Source: JAISFI01 sp031553775
Lineage (GTDB): Bacteria > Bacteroidota > Bacteroidia > Bacteroidales > Azobacteroidaceae
DNA: 64,000 nucleotides
Reading direction: 5' to 3'
Assembly (NCBI GenBank): GCA_031553775.1
Contig: JAVBLA010000019.1
Location: 21,478-85,477 of the forward strand
In this document: piece after piece, positions 36,494 to 46,130 of the stretch
Position numbering within the stretch: position 1 is the stretch's first letter
How the letters are laid out: each line of letters opens with the position of its first letter
Made by a program: the position numbers and the translations under genes
Notes under the pieces: model-generated
Seen by the model: only the letters and a program-made list of their open reading frames with translations
Database searches by the model: none
What the model was told of the DNA's origin: nothing

Positions 36494-39400
36494 ATGAAAA
36501 CTGATTTTAATTTTTTGAAAAGCAAGACTTTATGTCTATTCCTGTTTTTGTGCCAAGTGGCATCCCCGACCATTTATTTAAGCAATCAAGGCTTGAATCC
36601 TGCTTCTTTTGCAAGAGGAAATGTAGGCTATACTGTATATGCGGTAAAATCACCGGATCTTTCGTGTTCAACTATTTTTCCTTCGGGAGAATTTTCCATG
36701 CCTTGGAGTGAATCATTGCCCATGCCGTTAGGCGGATTACCTTCGGAAGAATCTCCTATATTAAGAACTCCCCCTCCGGATGAATATGAAGAATGGGATA
36801 ATCAACGGGAAATGGTTCCGGTAGGAGATATTCCTCTGTTATTATTCGTTTTTCTTACATGCATGTATGGCTTATATGCCCGTAAGCAGCTTTCAACAAA
36901 AAATAATTCTTCCTTAAAAAGTAATCGGATGAAATCTTTTATTCTTCAGCTTTTATTTAAAAAGCAGGCATTGTGTACGGTTCTTTTCCTGTCATTGGGA
37001 ATCTCATCATTTGCGCAGTCAGATGCTAACGTAACGATAGAACCGGGATCTAATCCGGCGGTTATTGTTCCCAATGGAGAGCCGGTTGTGTTTTCTGTTA
37101 CGGTAAAAAACAGCGGAGCCGCTACCTATAATGGTGCAGAATTAGCATTTACCATCCCTTCCAACTATACCTATAATACCGTATCTTCCCCAACCGCTTC
37201 TGTTACCAAAGTGAGCGGACAAAACCGGATCAGATTCAACCTGTCGGGAGGAAATGCTTCCGTAACAGTGAATATTACATTAGATCCACTCTGTGTTACT
37301 TCCGATAGTGAGGTTATATCTTATGCTTTATATAACGGAATGTCGACTTCTAATCCTATAGCAACCGGAATAACTCCTTTGATCAGTAACCTGAAAAAAC
37401 CGTCTTTGGAGTTTACGGCTCCGGTAACACCTTCAACTGCCTTGAAATGGTGGGAGCAAGGGATTACACAAACATGGACATTGGAACAAAAGGCGGCTCA
37501 ATCTTATGTCAGGGCAGAAAAGCTGGCAATTCAGTTTAGTACCGATAAAATACTGGACATAACAAGCCTGACTATTAAATATGGATCGCTGACGCGAATA
37601 ATACCCTCTTCCCAAATAATAAGAGTGGGAAGTGGTAATTACTTTACTTATACTTATACAATTACAAAAGGTGATTTTCAGGCGATTGGTTTAGCGGATG
37701 GACTATTGAATGCTGCTCAAAAAATTGAATTTATAGAAATGATCAGTATTGATTGCTGCACCGGGGGATACCTGGGGCAGACTTCATCTACCCGGAATTA
37801 TACGATCAATTATGGCTGTGGAACAGAAATTACAAACAAACAGGTTGTAATACCACTGGAAAGAATGAATATTTACCTCCTGTCAACCATCAACAGTTTG
37901 CAATGGCCAGTAGCTCCCGGTACAAAAGGAACATTAGACTTTTCCGTGAATAATGCTTCTTTAGAAGAGTATTTTCAGGCAAAAGACTTCCATTTTACCA
38001 TTTTCAATGAGACTAATAAACTCAAAGTTACCAGCATGAAACTGCTGGCGTACAACAATGTATCGTACAATATAGATGTTACGTCATTGTTAGTTGCATC
38101 TGCCTCTGGAACATGGTTCCCAACTTATCTGGATGTAAGCAATATTTCACAAATTGGACATAGCCTGCTGGAAAAAGGTAAATCCTGCCGGTTTTTATTG
38201 GAATTCGAATGCGAATTGCAGCCGGCTGGAAATTGTCCCGTACAGTTATTATTACCGGGAGATAATGTGATAGAGACAAGAGTCCGGAATCAATGTAGCG
38301 GATCAACCGAAGACCCTTATCTGATACCGATGGCCGAGGTATGGTTTGGATCCATAAGTTTGGGATTTAACCCGAATATCAATGCGATAGTTGAACCGTT
38401 AATGGTGCATGTTACCGATAATGTAGACAACTATGCAGTACTGACCATTTCGGAAAATGGCGGTCAGGACGGAGAAAAAAACCAGAATTATTTGACAGGT
38501 GCAACTTATAATCACCGGACGATTATTACCCTTCCCGACGGAATGACTTATGACAATGGAGATGCCTCCTGTTGGGTCAAAGTAAATATGAGCGGATCCG
38601 GATCTGTAACCATACCGGCATCTAACTTAAGTTATAATACCACAACAAAAGAGCTTGCCATCAAACTGGGAGGAGGTATTGATGCTTCTACAGGGATCGT
38701 TTATGAAATCAAAGTAAAAGGAGTGGATGAGACGATCGATTCTAAAAAAATGCTTTTGAGACATTCGCTGGATACCGATGGTGTGGGACCGGATGCTAAT
38801 ACTATTTATTATGCCTGTACAGAAAAAAATCTATCTTATGAAACCGACCGGAAAGATGTTTGTACCTTGATAGAAACCCGGGATTTTGTTGTGGAACGTA
38901 CTACTTTCGGGTACCTGAATGAGCAGATGAGTGCATTGGCCGGTAAGACTACTTCGGGAGTTAATCTGAAGGCGGCAGGGCCATACGACAACGTCGAAAT
39001 ACGGGTAGATGCGATATTTGGAAGCGGGGTTTCCTATCAGGGACTTCAGGCCGGAGATAAGCTGATTACAGAGATATCTTATTTAGGCACGGAGAAAATT
39101 CTCGATGTAGTCAATCCGGTTGCCGCAGTTTTGCAATACTGTCCTCCCGGTGGAGAATTCGGAGCGAAATACAATATTCCTCTCAATTCTAAAATAGAAT
39201 CGGAAACAGGATATATTAAAGTGGATCTGACCGATTATGTGGGAATAGGTAAAGCAATACCGGCTTTAGCGGCAGGGGCACAGATCCGCTTATTGATCAA
39301 TGCCCAGGTTACGGAAAACCTGCCTGCATTACCACAGAATATTAATGAGTTTTCCGCCCATGTTTACCGTAGGGTTTCTGAAAGGGTTTATTCCTGCAGT

Positions 39401-42400
39401 AAAAGGATGAATAACTTTACCGTATGGAATTATAAATTGAGAAAACTTGGAGAAAGTAGTCCGGCTGTAGTAATTAATAGCAGGGTATTCAATCAATACA
39501 GAGATAAAGACTCCAGGTCTCTTTTGAGGCTATCGTTGAATAATGAGGCAAACGGACAAAGCGAGATATTTACCAATGAATATCGTCCTAACGGAATTAT
39601 TAAGAAAGGAACGATTATACGTATAGATGGTTTGTACAAGGTTGATGAACTTATCACGGCGACTTCACCTGTAAATGCCGGAGATAATTACGCAAAATTG
39701 AAATCATTGGTGAAAGATGTGGATTATATGGTAGAGTACCGTGACTGTAAGTCTTATGTAACCCTTCTTAAAGATATCATAAGCAATGAGCTTTTTTCAA
39801 ATACGAATGACTTTTTTGAAATCAGGGCGGAACTAACGTATGTGCCGGTTATTTTTTCCTCGTGGACTTCTGCTAAGGACATACATGTTTCTGCCGATGC
39901 AGGAACAGGTTCGGTATTGCAAAACTATCCGACTTCGGCTGTTCCGAATATCTTATCTGATATTACCGAAGGGCAAGCAAAATTACATTCTATCATATCT
40001 AAATATGACGTATCTACTTCTGTTATAGTGGATTCTCCTGCTTCATCTTTGTCCCCGGATACAAAGTCCCTGGATTTTAAGCTGAAGATAATCAATAATG
40101 TGCCATTGACAGGTTCCATATTACCTAATGTATGGATAGCTGTGGTGCTTGAATCGGGTGATATGACTAATCTGGAACTTTGGGATGGAAGTGGTGCCAC
40201 ACGCATTGGAAGCTTGATTCCTTATGCCGATCGTTCGTATTGGATAAAATTAGGTGATCTGGTGTTTGAAAGTGGGTTTAAAGAATTTAAAATAAGAGGA
40301 CAATATACTTGTACTACAACATTGGTGCCTGCTTTCTATGTGGGATATTCTCAGGTAACTTATCCTGATGATCCTTCAACAGGTTGGTTTACAAGTTATA
40401 ATTCAGGGATGTGTTTAGGCCTTCCTGTAGCTCAGCGGGTGCTATTTACTGTTCCTCAAGCAAGCTATACTCCCACGCTGATCAATCCTCAGTATGCAAG
40501 TACAGGAGATGGAGGCCGGTATTATTACAACTTCTGTAAACCGATGACGTTCAAAGTGACATTCAATAATAATACTGAAACCAAATTAGGATCGCTGAAA
40601 TTAGATATCAAACGGATCGATGGACTGAATATGGTGGAAAGCAGCGGTATAACAATTCAAAAGGGAAATAACACTCCTGTTACACTCCCGATAAGTATGC
40701 TTAAAACAACGTCGACGTATTATACTATATCTATCCCTGAAGAGTATTATATCGATAGCTATCAGACAGGAGATACCAATCCGGACGCTAAATTGAGTGT
40801 GACATTCCAGATGAAAACAGCCTGTGGATTTACACCCGGCCAGCCGGTCAGGATAGAAACATCTGCCAAAGACCCCTGTGGAAATGAAACATCCAACTCT
40901 GTAACCTCCAATTCCATTTTATTGGAAGAGTTGAAAAATAATACGCAGCCCCAGGTGGAGATCGTGGATCTTAAATTAAATGGATCAACTAATACTTCTG
41001 TTGCTTATGCTTCGGTAACAGACAATGGTATTTTAGAATTGACCGGAACCATTAAATGCACCGGAAATCCTGTTACCGGGATGAAAGTTTATATCGATAT
41101 CCCGAAAAATATGGAAATTGTTTCTTCTGCCGATAATTATCTGAAAAAAGAAAATACCGTAATAAGCTCGTTCATAAAAAATGAGTATGTAGTGAACGAT
41201 CGTTTGTCGGCCAATCTGGATCTCAATCAAAGTAGTTCAGTTCCGGTTACTTATACTTTTAAGGTGTCGCTTAAATGCATTAACCCGGAAGAGTGGGATT
41301 GTCTTCCGAATGCAATCGTTTTAGGTTGTGCGGTGGTCTCTATCCTCAATTGCGACGGAAGTGATTGTGAAATTTTCAATCCGACCGAAGGAGTGAAATC
41401 GGGAACTTTTACTCTTAACAAAATTGATTTATCGATGGATGCGGATAAAATAAGCCTGACGGGAAGATTTAACTCTGCCACAACGGAAACCGTAACTGTC
41501 TCCGGATATATTACCAATGATTCTCCTGTAATGGCCTATAAAGTGGAAATAGATCTTTATGCTGGAGAAACACAGCTGCCGTCTTATATCTCGATTCCTT
41601 CCATACCCGGAAATTCGGGAGTTTCTTTCACTCAAGATTTTCAAGTGAATGTTGCAGATATCTGTTTCCTGAAATTAGTGTTGCCTAAAAAACCCAGAAT
41701 AAATCCTTACATCTGTAATGCAATCGAAATTGTCAAACCGGTTGAATACGAACTGGCTAATAATCTGTACAACGAATGTGAAGGAAACGGAGTGAACCTG
41801 CTAATTGGAGATGAAGCTTTGGTAAATTATACTTACCAATGGGTAGGATCGTATCTTTCCGGCATGGATCAGGCCCAGGCAAGCTATACATTTCCTAAAG
41901 GAAATTCCCTGAAGGATGAGAACCAGATTCAGGAAAAGTACCTTTACATTACCCGTTCGGGCGGTTGTATGGTAAAAGATACGGTTACAGTCCGTATTGC
42001 ACCTAATGCCTCTACCTGGGAGGGAAATGACACGAATATCGCTAATGTCCGCGAATGGAATTCTGTATATAACTGGTCGAACGGTATTCCTGCCAAGTGT
42101 ACGGATGTGCTTATTCCCGGAGGATTAACAGATTATCCGGTGCTGCAGGATCCCGTTCAGATCTATGAGTGTAACAAGATCACCTTTATGCATGGAGGCC
42201 AATTGGCTAAACCTTTCCAATTGGACTATGAAGAGGCAGAGGTGCATCTTACCATCCGGGAAGGAAAATGGATCAAGCTGGCTCCTCCACTCCGGAATGT
42301 TTATTCGGGAGATTACTTTGAAAGCAGTATCGATCCGATGCTGACCAGCCGGCCGAGGGTATATACCATGTTGTATCAAACCGTTAACCCTCAAAAAGAA

Positions 42401-43687
42401 GCTCAGGGAAAACCGTACGAAGTAAATTCCGGTAAATGGTCGATGCCGTTTGCTACTGCAGATGTAGAACTGTTATTGGGTACCGGAATGGTTGTCTGGC
42501 TCGATCTTCCGCAGGCAGGCGCCAACGGAAACTTTAAATTCCCCAGTCCTTATACAAAATACCCGTATTTTGATAAGCAAGACGGGGTAACACCCTTGGG
42601 AGTTTATACTAAAGATCTGGATAGAACGTATAGCCACCGGTTTATTTATGAAGAAAAAGCCAATCAGATGCCGGACAACGGATTGATTAAAAACCGCTAC
42701 TCGGGTTTCTTCAGTCTTCCTGTAACTTGTGGAATCACAAAAACAGATGAAACAACAGCGTTGGTTGCCAATCCCTTCATGTCATATCTGGACATCAACA
42801 GTTTTTTGACTCAAAATTCGGGTAAGTTAGAGACCAGCTATTATTATATGTGGACGGGAACTGCTTTCAATCCGGTAATTTCAGGAGAAAATATTGCCCC
42901 GATGCAATCTTTTGTCATTGCCAAAAAAACAAGTTGTCCCAATTTTTCCACTTTGGAAATAACGCCGGCTATGTCCATTCACAAAAAAACGAGCGATACC
43001 GGATTGAGGTCGGCAGCATCTGCTACCGGACAAATGCAAATAAATGTATTGCGTGATGGTGATGTTCACAGTTCAGTCGTTTTGTTTTATGATGAAAATA
43101 CCACTGCAGAAGACATTCCTACCTTGTTCAATGCGGTAGAGAAAAAGCCGGCAGTGTTGTTTGCCATGAATGACGGCAAAGCAATGAGTGTAAGGTATCT
43201 CAAAGACTTTAGCCAGCAAGTGGAATTGGGAATCCGGACTACGGTAACAGGCTTATTATCGTTCAGAATAAGTCAGATGGAAAATTTCCTGCCCGGTTAT
43301 GATGTTTATTTGGAAGATGTGGAGAATCATATTTCATATAATCTTAGGGAGCAGGTAGAAATACCGTTCAATAATACGACAGGAGATGTTGTCGGCCGTT
43401 TTTATCTGCGTGTATCCAAGCAATCGACAGATATGGATAACCTGCAGCAGTTGTATGAAATTTTTGTGAGAGAGGAAACCGGTAAAATTAACGTTTCCTG
43501 TAGCGAAAACGATTTATTAAAAAGCATAGAAATCTTGAATATGCAGGGAATGTCGCTTTATCGTCATCCGGCTGTAAATTCTTCGGTTCATGATATTTAT
43601 ATGAATAAAACGGCAGGCCAGCTATTGATAGTAAAAGTTATTTCCGAAAAGGCACAAAAAACTGTAAAGATGCTACTACTGAAATAA
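36494..43687 (+). CDS. Giant T9SS surface protein (2397 aa), in-frame fusion of a small TM protein and a second signal-peptide protein
   Basis: One open frame encodes two apparent units. Residues 1-145 look like a complete small exported protein: signal peptide (TLCLFLFLCQVASPT), Pro-rich middle (LRTPPPDEYEEWD), then VPVGD, a TM helix (PLLLFVFLTCMYGLYA) and RKQ. At residue 146 (ATG at 36929) a new signal peptide begins (LCTVLFLSLGISSFAQ). It leads into about 2250 residues of beta-rich, adhesin-like sequence whose first domains resemble DUF11-type repeats (VVFSVTVKNSGAATYNGAELAFTIP). From about residue 1840 the C-terminus matches the giant protein at 22970 (PLRNVYSGDYF, NPFMSYLDINSFL, APMQSFVIA), ending with a T9SS sorting domain (EILNMQGMSLY). 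The two parts may be translated separately from 36494 and 36929, or the stop codon between ancestral genes was lost. Expression probably depends on the AraC protein upstream. Confidence 0.8.
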   Translation: MKTDFNFLKSKTLCLFLFLCQVASPTIYLSNQGLNPASFARGNVGYTVYAVKSPDLSCSTIFPSGEFSMPWSESLPMPLGGLPSEESPILRTPPPDEYEEWDNQREMVPVGDIPLLLFVFLTCMYGLYARKQLSTKNNSSLKSNRMKSFILQLLFKKQALCTVLFLSLGISSFAQSDANVTIEPGSNPAVIVPNGEPVVFSVTVKNSGAATYNGAELAFTIPSNYTYNTVSSPTASVTKVSGQNRIRFNLSGGNASVTVNITLDPLCVTSDSEVISYALYNGMSTSNPIATGITPLISNLKKPSLEFTAPVTPSTALKWWEQGITQTWTLEQKAAQSYVRAEKLAIQFSTDKILDITSLTIKYGSLTRIIPSSQIIRVGSGNYFTYTYTITKGDFQAIGLADGLLNAAQKIEFIEMISIDCCTGGYLGQTSSTRNYTINYGCGTEITNKQVVIPLERMNIYLLSTINSLQWPVAPGTKGTLDFSVNNASLEEYFQAKDFHFTIFNETNKLKVTSMKLLAYNNVSYNIDVTSLLVASASGTWFPTYLDVSNISQIGHSLLEKGKSCRFLLEFECELQPAGNCPVQLLLPGDNVIETRVRNQCSGSTEDPYLIPMAEVWFGSISLGFNPNINAIVEPLMVHVTDNVDNYAVLTISENGGQDGEKNQNYLTGATYNHRTIITLPDGMTYDNGDASCWVKVNMSGSGSVTIPASNLSYNTTTKELAIKLGGGIDASTGIVYEIKVKGVDETIDSKKMLLRHSLDTDGVGPDANTIYYACTEKNLSYETDRKDVCTLIETRDFVVERTTFGYLNEQMSALAGKTTSGVNLKAAGPYDNVEIRVDAIFGSGVSYQGLQAGDKLITEISYLGTEKILDVVNPVAAVLQYCPPGGEFGAKYNIPLNSKIESETGYIKVDLTDYVGIGKAIPALAAGAQIRLLINAQVTENLPALPQNINEFSAHVYRRVSERVYSCSKRMNNFTVWNYKLRKLGESSPAVVINSRVFNQYRDKDSRSLLRLSLNNEANGQSEIFTNEYRPNGIIKKGTIIRIDGLYKVDELITATSPVNAGDNYAKLKSLVKDVDYMVEYRDCKSYVTLLKDIISNELFSNTNDFFEIRAELTYVPVIFSSWTSAKDIHVSADAGTGSVLQNYPTSAVPNILSDITEGQAKLHSIISKYDVSTSVIVDSPASSLSPDTKSLDFKLKIINNVPLTGSILPNVWIAVVLESGDMTNLELWDGSGATRIGSLIPYADRSYWIKLGDLVFESGFKEFKIRGQYTCTTTLVPAFYVGYSQVTYPDDPSTGWFTSYNSGMCLGLPVAQRVLFTVPQASYTPTLINPQYASTGDGGRYYYNFCKPMTFKVTFNNNTETKLGSLKLDIKRIDGLNMVESSGITIQKGNNTPVTLPISMLKTTSTYYTISIPEEYYIDSYQTGDTNPDAKLSVTFQMKTACGFTPGQPVRIETSAKDPCGNETSNSVTSNSILLEELKNNTQPQVEIVDLKLNGSTNTSVAYASVTDNGILELTGTIKCTGNPVTGMKVYIDIPKNMEIVSSADNYLKKENTVISSFIKNEYVVNDRLSANLDLNQSSSVPVTYTFKVSLKCINPEEWDCLPNAIVLGCAVVSILNCDGSDCEIFNPTEGVKSGTFTLNKIDLSMDADKISLTGRFNSATTETVTVSGYITNDSPVMAYKVEIDLYAGETQLPSYISIPSIPGNSGVSFTQDFQVNVADICFLKLVLPKKPRINPYICNAIEIVKPVEYELANNLYNECEGNGVNLLIGDEALVNYTYQWVGSYLSGMDQAQASYTFPKGNSLKDENQIQEKYLYITRSGGCMVKDTVTVRIAPNASTWEGNDTNIANVREWNSVYNWSNGIPAKCTDVLIPGGLTDYPVLQDPVQIYECNKITFMHGGQLAKPFQLDYEEAEVHLTIREGKWIKLAPPLRNVYSGDYFESSIDPMLTSRPRVYTMLYQTVNPQKEAQGKPYEVNSGKWSMPFATADVELLLGTGMVVWLDLPQAGANGNFKFPSPYTKYPYFDKQDGVTPLGVYTKDLDRTYSHRFIYEEKANQMPDNGLIKNRYSGFFSLPVTCGITKTDETTALVANPFMSYLDINSFLTQNSGKLETSYYYMWTGTAFNPVISGENIAPMQSFVIAKKTSCPNFSTLEITPAMSIHKKTSDTGLRSAASATGQMQINVLRDGDVHSSVVLFYDENTTAEDIPTLFNAVEKKPAVLFAMNDGKAMSVRYLKDFSQQVELGIRTTVTGLLSFRISQMENFLPGYDVYLEDVENHISYNLREQVEIPFNNTTGDVVGRFYLRVSKQSTDMDNLQQLYEIFVREETGKINVSCSENDLLKSIEILNMQGMSLYRHPAVNSSVHDIYMNKTAGQLLIVKVISEKAQKTVKMLLLK

Positions 43688-43837
43688 AATAAATACATTG
43701 TCATCCGTAACCGCTTCTATTTCTTTTCATTATTTAATCTAACGCGTATTGTGAAATAGGCTGGATTTTCTCAAAATTATGTATGTGTGTATGTATGTGT
43801 ACTGTGTAGAATAGAGGTTGGTTACGGGGGCAATCGT

Positions 43838-43908
43838 AATTGAAAATTGAGAATTGAAAATTGAAAATGAGGATACACTAGTGTAATTATAATTCTCAAT
43901 TTTCAATT
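43838..43908. terminator. Inverted repeat between the giant gene and cdd
   Basis: An 18-bp perfect inverted repeat (43838-43855 and 43891-43908, right arm AATTCTCAATTTTCAATT) has a 35-base loop that holds a 12-bp palindrome, TACACTAGTGTA. It lies between convergent genes and its right arm covers the last codon and stop of cdd. A bidirectional terminator role is likely. AATTGAAAATTG-like strings also occur at 55510-55550 and 61105-61120. Confidence 0.5.
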
Positions 43909-44376
43909 CAAAGAACTAAATCCCAAAGGCAACAATTCCTTAGCCGATTCTATGATCGTTATTTCTTTTTCTCCATATAAAAATATGCGAAGGGGATGAG
44001 CATAGCGGTTTTCTGTTTCCAGTAGCACCTGCCGGCAGGATCCGCAGGGAGATATAGACGTTTCTGTGAATTTTCCTTTGGTAAATGCCGCTACGGCTAA
44101 TGCTACCGGTTTGAGTCCCGGATATTGTGCGTTGGCGTAAAATATGGCGGTACGCTCTGCGCACAAGCCGGAGGGATAAGCTACGTTTTCCTGGTTATTC
44201 CCGGTTACAACTGTTCCGTCTTCCAGCAGTATGGCTGCCCCTACCTGGAATTCGGAATAAGGAGCATAGGCTCTTTGAGTGGATTCTTTAGCTGCATCGA
44301 TCAGTTTTTTTTCCTGAATTTGTAGCTCTTCATACGCGCAAATGTTTACCTTTGCAATAATTTTCAATTCTTTCAT
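43903..44376 (-). CDS. cdd: Cytidine deaminase
   Basis: Deaminates cytidine and deoxycytidine to uridine and deoxyuridine for pyrimidine salvage. Length 157 residues, as expected for the homotetrameric short form. The zinc-binding motifs are both present: CAERTAIF (with the catalytic Glu) and PCGSCRQ. The substrate loop YSEFQVGAA is also clear. It is monocistronic, divergent from the glucosaminidase gene at 44442, and convergent with the giant surface gene. The promoter of the divergent gene lies inside its first codons. Confidence 0.95.
   Translation of the reverse strand: MKELKIIAKVNICAYEELQIQEKKLIDAAKESTQRAYAPYSEFQVGAAILLEDGTVVTGNNQENVAYPSGLCAERTAIFYANAQYPGLKPVALAVAAFTKGKFTETSISPCGSCRQVLLETENRYAHPLRIFLYGEKEITIIESAKELLPLGFSSLN
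44347..44354 (+). promoter_or_regulatory. Promoter -7 box for the glucosaminidase gene
   Basis: TACCTTTG matches TAnnTTTG and lies 87 bases before the ATG at 44442, inside the 5' coding part of the divergent cdd gene. Confidence 0.45.
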
Positions 44377-44441
44377 GACCTAAATAGTTTTCCCGGATTC
44401 CCAAAGAAGGATCCAGGGGTAAAATTAAACAAATTAAAAAT

Positions 44442-45356
44442 ATGAACGCACATATTGCGCGGTTTTTACTCGTATCTATCCTGTTTCTTTGTCCATTTTT
44501 TGCCCAGGCGCAGAAAAAAAACCAGAATTATGTCAATTATGTGGAAAAATACAGCGATCTGGCTGTTTCCCATATGAAACAATATAAAATACCGGCCAGT
44601 ATTACACTAGCCCAGGGATTGCTCGAATCGGGGGCTGGAATGAGTTTGTTCGTCAGGAATTCCAATAACCACTTCGGCATTAAATGTCACAAAGAATGGA
44701 AGGGAGAAAAAGTATATCATGATGATGACAATCCGAACGATTGTTTCAGAAAATATAAAAAAGCAGAAGACTCTTTTGAAGATCACTCCCGTTTTCTGAC
44801 GGAAAAACCGCGTTATGCCAAACTGTTTAAATTGGAGATTAAAGATTATAAGGGATGGGCCAGGGGGCTTCAGGAATGCGGATATGCTACCGATAAAGCC
44901 TATGCCAATAAGCTTATCAAAATCATTGAAGATTACGAGTTATACAAGTATGACAACCAGAAAGGATCGGGAAATCAGAAAAAACAGGAAGGGAAGCAGG
45001 ACAAGACTTCTGTTAAAGATCGCCCGGTCTATAAAACTTTCGGGTTGATCTATGTAGTTGCCGGGGCAAATGATAGCTTTGACGGGATAGCATCCGATCT
45101 GGGTTTTAAAGTCAAGGACCTGATCAAATACAATGAAGTCCCCGAAGACTTTCCTCTCATGAAAGGAGATATTGTATACCTGGAAAAAAAGAAGAAGAAA
45201 GCCGATAAACCTTATTATGAACATGTGGTACAGGTAGGGGAATCCATGCACAGCATTTCCCAGAAGTACGGAATCCGTCTTTCCAACTTGTATAAAATGA
45301 ATAAGAAAAAAGAAGAATATGTTCCGGAAGAAGGAGATGTATTAAAGCTCCGTTGA
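44442..45356 (+). CDS. Exported peptidoglycan glucosaminidase with two LysM domains
   Basis: Cell-wall hydrolase of 304 residues acting in the periplasm. A signal peptide ends at PFFAQAQ. The FlgJ/LytF-type glucosaminidase domain covers about residues 30-165: PASITLAQGLLESGAGMS carries the expected catalytic Glu, NNHFGIKCHKEWKG is the second signature, and CFRKYKKAEDSFEDHSRFL the third. Two LysM peptidoglycan-binding domains follow (about 200-248, YVVAGANDSFDGIASDLG; about 262-304, HVVQVGESMHSISQKYGI). This layout is common in Bacteroidales, where such proteins help daughter-cell separation or wall turnover. The 3' end overlaps the convergent tatD-like gene by 15 bases. Confidence 0.92.
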   Translation: MNAHIARFLLVSILFLCPFFAQAQKKNQNYVNYVEKYSDLAVSHMKQYKIPASITLAQGLLESGAGMSLFVRNSNNHFGIKCHKEWKGEKVYHDDDNPNDCFRKYKKAEDSFEDHSRFLTEKPRYAKLFKLEIKDYKGWARGLQECGYATDKAYANKLIKIIEDYELYKYDNQKGSGNQKKQEGKQDKTSVKDRPVYKTFGLIYVVAGANDSFDGIASDLGFKVKDLIKYNEVPEDFPLMKGDIVYLEKKKKKADKPYYEHVVQVGESMHSISQKYGIRLSNLYKMNKKKEEYVPEEGDVLKLR

Positions 45357-46130
45357 TGCCGGTAGCCTGAATAAACGTTTCACGTTTCCGGTGGTTTGCC
45401 GGGCTATTTCTTCCACTCCGGTAGAGAAAATCGCAGCCAGTTTTTCAGCTGTATGTAGCATGTAGACAGGTTCGTTCCGTTTTCCCCGGAAAGGGACAGG
45501 AGATAAATACGGGGCATCGGTTTCCAGGACAATCTTTTCGATAGGACAATCTTTCAATACTTCGCTCAATCCGGAATTTTTGAAAGTTACCACTCCATTG
45601 ATTCCTACTAAGAAATGCGGGAGGGCGAGAATTTCATCCAGTTCTTCCTTTGTTCCTCCGAAACTATGGAATATTCCCCGTAAACGGTTTGCACCGGTTT
45701 TCCGGATACTGTTCATTACATGGATAAATGCATCCCTGTTGTGGATTACTACCGGCAAATCCAGTTCGATGCTCCATTGAAGTTGTGTTTCGAAAGCTTC
45801 TATTTGTTCCCGGAGATGGGTCTTGTCCCAATAGAGATCCAGACCGATTTCTCCGACAGCAATATAAGGTTGTTTGGAAAACCAGGAATGGATGATATCG
45901 AGTTGTTTTTGATAGTCTTCTCCGACAGATGTGGGATGTAAACCCATCATGGGAAAGCAGGAATCCGGATATTCGGCCGACAGCCGGTTCATTTTCGGGA
46001 TAGACTCCACGTCTATATTCGGCAACAGGATTTGCCGGATGCCTGCATGGGCTGCACGGGCAATTACATCGGTCCGGTCTTCATCGAAATCTTCCTGGTA
46101 GATGTGCGAATGTGTATCAATCAGATTCAT
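45342..46130 (-). CDS. TatD-family metal-dependent hydrolase (DNase)
   Basis: Predicted 3'-5' exonuclease or hydrolase with a TIM-barrel metal site; 262 residues from the ATG at 46130. That start was chosen because MNLIDTHSHIY begins the domain and overlaps the stop of the upstream gene as ATGA. The longer frame to 46181 would overlap the upstream gene further. Metal-binding residues are visible in THSH, in GEIGLDLYWDK, in VIHNRDAF (His), in GIFHSFGG, and in LETDAPYLSPVPFRGKRNEP, the family signature. It is co-transcribed with the conserved hypothetical gene upstream. TatD proteins repair DNA or degrade nucleic acid; the exact role here is not evident. Confidence 0.93.
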   Translation of the reverse strand: MNLIDTHSHIYQEDFDEDRTDVIARAAHAGIRQILLPNIDVESIPKMNRLSAEYPDSCFPMMGLHPTSVGEDYQKQLDIIHSWFSKQPYIAVGEIGLDLYWDKTHLREQIEAFETQLQWSIELDLPVVIHNRDAFIHVMNSIRKTGANRLRGIFHSFGGTKEELDEILALPHFLVGINGVVTFKNSGLSEVLKDCPIEKIVLETDAPYLSPVPFRGKRNEPVYMLHTAEKLAAIFSTGVEEIARQTTGNVKRLFRLPASTEL

